A stretch of 10,952 nt of DNA, from assembly GCA_043758125.1 (NCBI GenBank), contig JAYVOC010000009.1, positions 1 to 10,952 of the forward strand, written 5' to 3'. Both the position numbers and the translations under genes were made by a program. The notes beneath the pieces were generated by a model. It did no database searches, was not told the DNA's origin, and was given only the letters and a program-made list of their open reading frames with translations. Positions within the stretch are counted from its first letter, which is position 1, and each line of letters opens with the position of its first letter. The DNA is from JANXSD01 sp043758125. GTDB lineage: Bacteria > Bacteroidota > Bacteroidia > AKYH767-A > OLB10. Positions 5,411-10,952 of the stretch are shown here, in pieces.

Positions 5411-7057
5411 TTAGAATCTGCTTGTAATATTTATATTAAAACCATTACTCGCGTAAACTTGTCTACAAACACCACCTACACACAATAAACCTCCTCTCTG
5501 TCGTGCATAACACAATCCAATAGTAGTTGCGTTCGCTGAATATGAAAAGCCTAAATTATAAAAATGGAATCTTTTTTCACTATTTTCATTACCATAATTC
5601 CATTCATCAAATGCATTAACAGCCCAATGAGGAGCAACCGTAAATTCCACCAATCCCATTGCCCAATTTCCTCTGTCTTGTTCTGTTGAAAGATGTTGAA
5701 TTTCTAATCGAATACTTTTTAGAGGTGTTATTTTTTTTGTAATATCTACAACAGCAATATGAGCTGTTACTTGTTGATAATCCGTTTTCCCTTCAATTTT
5801 ATTTTTATCATAAACTTGATAAATATACGTTGCTATTAATTTTAAACTTTTGCTGATTTTTTTATTGATTTCTATGCTAAAGTCTTGATAAAAAATATTG
5901 TTCCCCATAGAAAATATTTTGCTTTCATAACCAAGTGTATCATTACTTGCTGGAGTTCTATCAATATCACTAACAGTAGATGCATTGATGCTTATTGCTG
6001 TACCGTAATGTCCTCCTAATTTGGAATTAGGTTTTATGGAATAATATACTTCACCTGAATATGCAGACTCCCCTTGTGGTTGTGTAGCGTTAGGATACAA
6101 TGTACTCAAACGATAAGTATATGTTTTGCTAATAGCAGGCAAATAATTAATTGATAAATTATTTAAACTTGCACCTCTTTCAGAACGAAAGCTCATGTTA
6201 TCAAGCCACTTACTTGTTACTTTTATTCCTAGTCCTTTTTTTGCATACGTTGCATTTAAATAAATAGCTTGACCAGGTTTATAAATATATTTGTTATTTA
6301 ATGATGGATCATTAATTTTATATGCGTATTCACCGTTGAAAGAAAACTTATTATAAATTAAACTTAATCTTCCTGCACTTGCACCCACATTTTCTGGTAA
6401 AACACGTGAAGCAACATTGTCTTTTTCATACTTACTTACGAAACTTCCGCCAAGAGCAATTTTTAATTTTTTAGCATCCCATCCTGGCAAAAAATCATTT
6501 AGTTGAAAATCACCGTCAATACCTCTCACAAGACCAGCACCTTTAATAAAATAAACTTTTTGCTCTCCAATAAATGCTTTTACAGTTACTCCTTTAAAAG
6601 GTACATATTGAACTCTCAAGCCATCAAAGGCATTATCAATTCCTAATGATTTTTGCTCGTAAGTACGTAAGATTAAACCATTCCCAAATTGCTCGTAAAA
6701 ATTTCCAGCAGTAATAGTTAAATTATCACTTGTAAAACTAGCGAATCGATAGGCAATACCACTCCCTTTATATCCGGCATCAAAACCTAAGAGCGGATTT
6801 TGATATGCTTCATATCGAATTCCCGCAGAAAAATTATTGTAATTATAATTCAGATTTAAAAATCCATTACTTAATATTTTTTCACTAACAGCAGGAGCTT
6901 CAATTGCTGAATCTGCTTTATATGTTTGTGCATTTATTTCGAAATTTCCAGTAAAATTTGAAACACCTGTTGGAGATTGAGCGTTAGCAAAATTCCATTT
7001 AAATGTTATAATTATAATAATTAGTAAATAGAATTTACAAATTTTTAATAGACGCAT
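5411..7057 (-). CDS. DUF6029-like outer-membrane beta-barrel protein
   Basis: The 548-residue protein begins with a signal peptide (MRLLK, a long Ile-rich core and ANAQ, cleavage probably after Ala26). The rest consists of short alternating strands rich in Tyr, Asn and Gly and ends in Ile-Thr-Ser-Arg-Phe. The terminal Phe is the usual signal for outer-membrane barrel insertion. Segments near EQFGNGLILRTYEQKSLGID (about 123-142) and the C-terminal GGLLCVGGVCRQVYASNGF match what I know of the DUF6029 family of Bacteroidota. Three cysteines (516, 526, 531) cluster in the last hairpin, with Cys526 and Cys531 spaced C-x4-C. No plug or TonB box is evident, so it is not a classical TonB-dependent receptor. 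It lies 91 bases after the thioredoxin gene and 45 bases before the Omp28-like gene. Transport or scaffolding at the outer membrane is inferred; the substrate is unknown. Confidence 0.85.
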   Translation of the reverse strand: MRLLKICKFYLLIIIIITFKWNFANAQSPTGVSNFTGNFEINAQTYKADSAIEAPAVSEKILSNGFLNLNYNYNNFSAGIRYEAYQNPLLGFDAGYKGSGIAYRFASFTSDNLTITAGNFYEQFGNGLILRTYEQKSLGIDNAFDGLRVQYVPFKGVTVKAFIGEQKVYFIKGAGLVRGIDGDFQLNDFLPGWDAKKLKIALGGSFVSKYEKDNVASRVLPENVGASAGRLSLIYNKFSFNGEYAYKINDPSLNNKYIYKPGQAIYLNATYAKKGLGIKVTSKWLDNMSFRSERGASLNNLSINYLPAISKTYTYRLSTLYPNATQPQGESAYSGEVYYSIKPNSKLGGHYGTAISINASTVSDIDRTPASNDTLGYESKIFSMGNNIFYQDFSIEINKKISKSLKLIATYIYQVYDKNKIEGKTDYQQVTAHIAVVDITKKITPLKSIRLEIQHLSTEQDRGNWAMGLVEFTVAPHWAVNAFDEWNYGNENSEKRFHFYNLGFSYSANATTIGLCYARQRGGLLCVGGVCRQVYASNGFNINITSRF

Positions 7058-7100
7058 TTATTGATTAGATTATTTATATGGATAGATTAAAATAAAAATA

Positions 7101-7124
7101 GGGAATCAAAGAGAGATGATTTCC
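7101..7124 (-). other. Weak hairpin between thioredoxin and barrel genes
   Basis: GGAATCA (7102-7108) can pair with TGATTTCC (7117-7124) with a one-base bulge, and the minus-strand sequence after it is T-rich (TATTTTTATTTTAA). It could attenuate read-through from the thioredoxin gene into the barrel gene, but the stem is short. Confidence 0.25.
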
Positions 7125-7148
7125 ATGGAATTTTTTTTGAGTATAGAA

Positions 7149-7655
7149 TTATTTACCAGTCAATTTTTTTATCTCTTCATAAAGTTTTTCTTCATCGCCT
7201 GGTGCATACGCATTATGTTGAGCAATCATCTTTCCTTTGCCATCAAACAAGAAAGTGTGTGGAACATTATTAACATTCATCGCTCTTCTAAAATCACTGT
7301 TAGGATCGAGATAAACATCGTAATCCCAATTTTTTCCCGCAACAAATGGTCCCACAGAAGCCATTGTACGAGTATCATCAATAGAAATTGCGAAAACTTT
7401 TACGCCCGTTTCCTCTTTCCAATCGTTATAATTTTCTGCTATTGCAGTTAATTCAGCAACGCAAGGTTTACACCATGTCGCCCAAAAATCGATAATAAAA
7501 GGCTTTCCATCATTATTAAAGGTGGACGTATTAATGTTTTTTCCATCGAGTGATTTCACATTTGCCGACGCAACATCCGTATTCTTAGTAGTATTTTGTG
7601 CAGTTACAGCATAAATATTCAACATCAACAATGCAACGATAAGAATTCTTTTCAT
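7149..7655 (-). CDS. TlpA-like periplasmic thioredoxin (thiol:disulfide protein)
   Basis: The 168-residue protein has a signal peptide (MKRILIVALLMLNIYAVTAQ, cleavage about Ala19/Gln20), so it acts in the periplasm. The thioredoxin fold follows: a strand PFIIDFWATW, the active site Cys62-Lys-Pro-Cys65, a helix, the strand KVFAISIDD (87-94), an insert, and VPHTFLF with cis-Pro132. It ends in GKGKMIAQHNAY and a C-terminal helix. This is the TlpA/ResA-type arrangement, whose members usually reduce disulfides of cytochrome c apoproteins or other exported partners. No cytochrome c maturation genes lie nearby; instead it is the first gene of a likely operon with a barrel protein and an Omp28-like CxxC lipoprotein, which are the obvious candidates as partners. 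A good -7 element lies 31 bases upstream. The fold and location are firm; the substrate is inferred. Confidence 0.92.
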   Translation of the reverse strand: MKRILIVALLMLNIYAVTAQNTTKNTDVASANVKSLDGKNINTSTFNNDGKPFIIDFWATWCKPCVAELTAIAENYNDWKEETGVKVFAISIDDTRTMASVGPFVAGKNWDYDVYLDPNSDFRRAMNVNNVPHTFLFDGKGKMIAQHNAYAPGDEEKLYEEIKKLTGK

Positions 7656-7685
7656 AATTTAATTTATGTTTTTTTTAATGAACTG

Positions 7686-7693
7686 CGAAAATA
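7686..7693 (-). promoter_or_regulatory. -7 promoter element for the thioredoxin/DUF6029/Omp28 operon
   Basis: The minus strand reads TATTTTCG, one mismatch from TAnnTTTG, placed 30 bases before the thioredoxin ATG. About 20 bases further upstream lies TTTAGC, a poor -33 match. Confidence 0.4.
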
Positions 7694-8185
7694 GGCTTTC
7701 CTTAGTGAACGCTAAATTAATAGCAATTAGTTTATGCTAACAAATCTTGATAAAACAAAGATTTACTATGAAATTCCGTTTCAATAAACTGCTCAAATAA
7801 TAGAGATGATATCTTAGCAATTCCTATCTGAAACCTGTAATTACTACCAATACTAAAAATAAATTCATCGTTTCGATTTACAATAGTTTTAATAGGGAAC
7901 CTCTTCTATTCTCTAAATTTCATGTTAAATAGTTATTATTCAAATAATTATATAAATAAAATCCAGAACTCGGTGCTGATAGAAAAAGTAATTATTATCC
8001 GAAAATTATTTTGATATTTAAATTGGTATTAAATAAATCATTGTATTTCAACACTTTAATGGCTTAAACATATTGTATTCAAATCTATACGACCCATTAT
8101 TTTAATACTTTTCTTCCTGAATTGTAAAAAATAAGTCAAAAAGGATGGCATTGCCTGGAATTATTCTAGAAACCAAATTACATGC
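7694..8185. other. Intergenic stretch without a recognisable gene
   Basis: This is the gap between the divergent thioredoxin operon and the T9SS cargo gene. All frames are broken by frequent stops and no short frame has a recognisable motif. The only structure I see is a 7-bp inverted repeat AAATCTT/AAGATTT at 7742-7748 and 7758-7764. The sequence is AT-rich, like the other spacers here. A decayed gene or a small RNA cannot be excluded. Confidence 0.5.
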
Positions 8186-8215
8186 TTGTGGGTAAACATT
8201 TAATTATTATCTTTA
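8186..8215 (+). promoter_or_regulatory. Bacteroidota promoter for the T9SS cargo gene
   Basis: A TTG at 8186-8188 (the -33 element) is followed after 19 bases by TATCTTTA at 8208-8215, one mismatch from TAnnTTTG. The spacing fits the Bacteroidota promoter model. The ATG follows 40 bases later without a Shine-Dalgarno sequence. Confidence 0.55.
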
Positions 8216-8255
8216 TCGCACACAAAAGAAAATTTCTTCATTGATATTATAAAGC

Positions 8256-8966
8256 ATGAAAAAACATCTACAATTCTCAGTCATCTTATTTTCTATACTT
8301 TTTGTTTCAAAACTAAATGCTCAAACGTTTAATTTATCAAATTATGTAGTTAATACATATGAGCCAACAAGTCAATATGCTATTGAATCACATGTTACCA
8401 TAAATAACACATCTTCCTTTGCAGCGAACTTCCACGTTGAAAGAACGATTGACTATTTAGTTCCATTACAAGATGAATCCTTTTGCGTTGGAACATCGTG
8501 TTATTCTCCAGGAACAACAACATCAGGATCGGTACAATTACTTGCTAATAGTTCAATTGATTTAAAAGCTTCTGTTATTCCAAATGGTCATTGCGGAACA
8601 ACTTCAATCCATTATAGAATAGTCAACTTAAGTAATACTGCAGACTCAGCAGGAGTAGATTTAAATTTTAATTTCTGCGCGACAGGAATTTCTGAAAACA
8701 AAGAAGAGTTGGGAATGTCGAAACCATTACGCAATCCTGCAGATGGATTTACATTATTTAACTATAGTTTACCAACCAACGAAGTTGGTGATAAATTAGT
8801 TGTTTTTAATATGCTCGGTTCATTTGTAAAATCGATGGATGTAAATGGATTGAAAGGAACAATTGTAATGAATACTTCAGAACTCACTAGTGGAATTTAT
8901 TTAGTTTCATACATGAGTGGTAATAAAGTTAGATCAACTTCAAAACTTGTAGTTCGTCATAACTAA
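8256..8966 (+). CDS. Secreted protein with T9SS type A sorting domain
   Basis: The 236-residue protein has three parts. A signal peptide occupies residues 1-22 (MKKHLQFSV, then SKLNA before Gln23). An all-beta domain of about 120 residues follows, with four cysteines: Cys77 and Cys82 in FCVGTSCY, Cys113 in PNGHCGTTSIHY, and Cys141 in NFNFC. A linker GISENKE leads to a type A T9SS C-terminal domain (about 160-236), with NPADGFTLFNYSLP, the strand LVVFNMLGSFV, the element TSELTSGIYLVSY and the terminal KLVV. Proteins of this kind cross the inner membrane by Sec and are exported by the type IX system, which often attaches them to the surface. I know the FC-x-G-x(2)-CY plus GxxGT-x-I-x-Y pattern from other small Bacteroidota T9SS cargo proteins, but it has no assigned function. 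It is a single transcription unit, divergent from the thioredoxin operon. Confidence 0.9.
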   Translation: MKKHLQFSVILFSILFVSKLNAQTFNLSNYVVNTYEPTSQYAIESHVTINNTSSFAANFHVERTIDYLVPLQDESFCVGTSCYSPGTTTSGSVQLLANSSIDLKASVIPNGHCGTTSIHYRIVNLSNTADSAGVDLNFNFCATGISENKEELGMSKPLRNPADGFTLFNYSLPTNEVGDKLVVFNMLGSFVKSMDVNGLKGTIVMNTSELTSGIYLVSYMSGNKVRSTSKLVVRHN

Positions 8967-8988
8967 GAAAAAATTTATTGTTTATGCT

Positions 8989-9018
8989 AAAACGGGAAGA
9001 TAAAAATCTTCCCGTTTT
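8989..9018 (+). terminator. Rho-independent terminator of the T9SS cargo gene
   Basis: AAAACGGGAAGAT (8989-9001) pairs perfectly with ATCTTCCCGTTTT (9006-9018) around an AAAA loop, followed by a T-run to 9023. It lies 23 bases after the stop codon. Confidence 0.93.
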
Positions 9019-9063
9019 TTTTTATGTTTTTATTTTGAAATCAGGTGCTTATTTCAGAGTGAA

Positions 9064-9108
9064 AAAGATACAAAATGCTAGTATCGCCTAGTAGGATTTT
9101 GTATCTTT
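9064..9108. promoter_or_regulatory. maeB: 13-bp perfect inverted repeat overlapping the maeB promoter
   Basis: AAAGATACAAAAT (9064-9076) and ATTTTGTATCTTT (9096-9108) are perfect reverse complements separated by 19 bases. The spacer contains two direct copies of CTAGTA (9078-9083 and 9088-9093). The right arm includes most of the -7 element of maeB, and by symmetry the left arm puts a similar TATCTTT on the other strand. Possible roles are an operator, a divergent promoter pair or an RNA hairpin. No T-run follows it, so it is not a typical terminator. Confidence 0.6.
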
Positions 9109-9109
9109 A
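9102..9109 (+). promoter_or_regulatory. maeB: Probable -7 element for maeB
   Basis: TATCTTTA, one mismatch from TAnnTTTG, ends 26 bases before the maeB ATG and lies inside the right arm of the inverted repeat. No -33 TTG is found at 19-21 bases upstream. Confidence 0.45.
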
Positions 9110-9135
9110 CCCCTCAATAAAATTTTGTAAAAAAT

Positions 9136-10952
9136 ATGCCAGACTTTAATCAAGAGGCGCTCGATTATCATTCTATCGGTCGTCCAGGTAAAATTGAAGT
9201 AGTTCCAACAAAACCAACAAGTTCACAAAGAGATTTGGCATTAGCCTATTCACCAGGAGTAGCCGCTCCATGTTTAGAGATAGAGAAAAATCCAGATGCT
9301 GTTTACAAGTATACTGCTAAAGGAAATTTAGTTGCTGTTATCTCTAATGGAACCGCAGTATTAGGACTAGGTAATATCGGACCAGAAGCTTCTAAACCTG
9401 TAATGGAAGGAAAAGGATTGCTCTTTAAAATATTCGCAGATATTGATGTTTTTGATATTGAAGTAGATCAAACAAATGTTGAAGATTTTATAAAAACTGT
9501 TAAAGCTATTTCTCCAACATTTGGTGGTATCAACCTTGAAGATATTAAGGCGCCAGAATGTTTTGAAATAGAACGTCGATTAAAAGAAGAATTGAAGATT
9601 CCAGTGATGCACGATGATCAACATGGAACTGCTATAATTACTGGTGCTGCATTAATTAATGCTTTAGAAATCGCGGCGAAAAAAATTGAAGAAGTACGTA
9701 TTGTAGTAAATGGTGCTGGTGCATCAGCGATTTCATGTACAAGTTTATTTGTTTCGTTAGGTGCTAAACTTGAAAACATTGTGATGGTGGATAGCACAGG
9801 CGTTATTCGTAGCGATCGTGAAAATCTTGACTTACATAAAATTCGTTTTGCGACTACACGTGATTTAAATACGCTAGAAGAAGCAATGGAAAATGCAGAT
9901 GTATTCATTGGACTTTCTAAAGGAAATATTTTGAATGCGGATCACATGATGCAACTGGCGCCAAATCCAATTGTATTTGCTATGGCGAATCCTGATCCTG
10001 AAATTATGTATGAAGTAGCTGTTGCTGCTCGTCCAGATATTATCATGGCAACAGGTAGATCTGATTATCCAAATCAAGTAAATAATGTAATTGGATTTCC
10101 CTTCATTTTTCGCGGAGCTTTGGATGTTCGTGCCACACAGATTAATGAAGCAATGAAACTTGCTGCTGTTTATGCTATCGCTCAATTAGCAAAAGAACCT
10201 GTACCAGAAATTGTAAATCTTGCTTATAATAAACGCAATATTGTTTTCGGAAACGAATACATCATCCCTAAGCCGCTTGATCCTCGTTTAATACATACCG
10301 TTGCTCCAGCTGTAGCGAAAGCAGCTATTGCATCAGGAGTGGCGCTAAAGCCGATAACAAATTGGGACGCTTACGAAAATGAATTAAAGAAACGTTTAGG
10401 TCTCGACAATAAATTAATTCGAGTAATCACTAGCAAAGCAAAACAAAGTAAACAACGAATAGTATTTGCTGAGGCTGATACTTATAAAATTTTAAAAGCT
10501 GCACAAATTGTAAACGATGAAGGAATTGCTATCCCGATTTTATTAGGTAATCGTAAAAAGATTGCGATGCTTATGGAAGAGCACAATCTTCGTTTAGATG
10601 ACATTAAAATCATAGACCCACGCGAAGAATCACAATCTGTTTTGGAATTTGGCGATATTTTTTTTGAAAAGAGAAAGCGTCGTGGATTTACTCAATATGA
10701 ATCGCGTAAGATAATGCAAGAGCGAAATTACTATGGTTCAATGATGGTAGAGACGGGTCAGGCAGACGCACTAATTTCTGGATTGACACGAAATTATACA
10801 GAAACTATTAAACCTGCATTACGAATTATTGGAACACAAAGTGATGTTCAAAAAGTTGCGGGCATGTATATCATGATCACTAAAAATGGTCCTGTATTTT
10901 TTGCTGATACAACAATCAATATCAATCCTACTGCTGAAGAAATTGTTGAAAT
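9136..10952 (+). CDS. maeB: NADP-type malic enzyme with C-terminal phosphotransacetylase-like domain (partial)
   Basis: The frame starts at ATG 9136 (MPDFNQEALDYH) and stays open to the window edge, giving 605 codons with the 3' end missing. MaeB-type proteins are usually about 750-760 residues. Malic enzyme oxidatively decarboxylates malate to pyruvate, linking the TCA cycle to acetyl-CoA and NADPH supply. Catalytic features are visible: LALAYSPGVA with Tyr38, EGKGLLFK with Lys93, the metal-binding EDI near 135-137 with HDDQHGTA (159-166), and the nucleotide-binding GAGASA (193-198). ANPDPEI follows near residues 282-288. From about residue 430 the sequence (VITSKAKQSKQRIVFAEAD) matches the phosphotransacetylase-like domain, which in MaeB is regulatory and binds acetyl-CoA. 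NAD versus NADP preference cannot be decided from this sequence. It is probably controlled by the promoter inside the inverted repeat at 9064-9108. Confidence 0.95.
   Translation, partial: MPDFNQEALDYHSIGRPGKIEVVPTKPTSSQRDLALAYSPGVAAPCLEIEKNPDAVYKYTAKGNLVAVISNGTAVLGLGNIGPEASKPVMEGKGLLFKIFADIDVFDIEVDQTNVEDFIKTVKAISPTFGGINLEDIKAPECFEIERRLKEELKIPVMHDDQHGTAIITGAALINALEIAAKKIEEVRIVVNGAGASAISCTSLFVSLGAKLENIVMVDSTGVIRSDRENLDLHKIRFATTRDLNTLEEAMENADVFIGLSKGNILNADHMMQLAPNPIVFAMANPDPEIMYEVAVAARPDIIMATGRSDYPNQVNNVIGFPFIFRGALDVRATQINEAMKLAAVYAIAQLAKEPVPEIVNLAYNKRNIVFGNEYIIPKPLDPRLIHTVAPAVAKAAIASGVALKPITNWDAYENELKKRLGLDNKLIRVITSKAKQSKQRIVFAEADTYKILKAAQIVNDEGIAIPILLGNRKKIAMLMEEHNLRLDDIKIIDPREESQSVLEFGDIFFEKRKRRGFTQYESRKIMQERNYYGSMMVETGQADALISGLTRNYTETIKPALRIIGTQSDVQKVAGMYIMITKNGPVFFADTTININPTAEEIVE

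Noticed and set aside
7116..7451. Rightward open frame of 111 codons
   Set aside because: It lies antisense to the thioredoxin gene, whose motifs and signal peptide are clear, and its translation has no recognisable domain.
7694..8185. Hidden small gene or degraded ORF in the long intergenic gap
   Set aside because: All six frames are interrupted often and short frames such as one starting near 8145 show no motif or export signal.
9618..10185. Two leftward open frames of about 100 codons
   Set aside because: Both are antisense shadows inside the conserved malic enzyme frame and have no recognisable domain.
1..10952. CRISPR array, phage or defence system
   Set aside because: No regularly spaced repeats, cas-like, integrase-like or toxin-antitoxin genes are seen in the window.

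Overview
The window looks like chromosomal DNA from a low-GC member of the Bacteroidota, probably Flavobacteriia-like. Four things point there: -7 elements of the TAnnTTTG type with no obvious Shine-Dalgarno sites, a protein with a type IX secretion (T9SS) C-terminal domain, DUF6029-like and Omp28-like proteins, and a glutaryl-CoA dehydrogenase and a MaeB-type malic enzyme of common Bacteroidota form. The genus cannot be read from the sequence.

Left part (1-995): a broken 3' piece of an IS4-like transposase, then a leftward tRNA-Cys(GCA) with its own promoter and terminator, then a small rightward TerB-like protein. A bidirectional terminator separates that gene from the leftward glutaryl-CoA dehydrogenase (995-2173), which has its own promoter.

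Middle part (2414-7655), all leftward: in order of transcription, a TlpA-like periplasmic thioredoxin, a DUF6029-like outer-membrane beta-barrel and an Omp28-like lipoprotein with a CxxC motif. These three form a likely operon closed by a strong terminator. Past a 348-base regulatory gap come two tandem paralogous small exported proteins of unknown function, each followed by a large hairpin. The last gene is a probable lipoprotein whose C-terminal half resembles a thioredoxin that has lost both catalytic cysteines. Three of the six genes are thus thioredoxin-like and several others carry spaced cysteine pairs, which makes an envelope thiol/disulfide or metal-handling locus a reasonable hypothesis. 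The sequence does not prove it.

Right part (7656-10952), rightward: an intergenic stretch of 600 bases, a secreted T9SS cargo protein with four cysteines, its terminator, and the first 605 codons of a MaeB malic enzyme cut by the window edge. A perfect 13-bp inverted repeat overlaps the predicted maeB promoter.

The housekeeping genes (tRNA-Cys, gcdH, maeB) are ordinary. The parts that merit a second look are the thioredoxin/barrel/Omp28 module with its downstream unknown genes, and the inverted repeats upstream of maeB and of the paralog pair.
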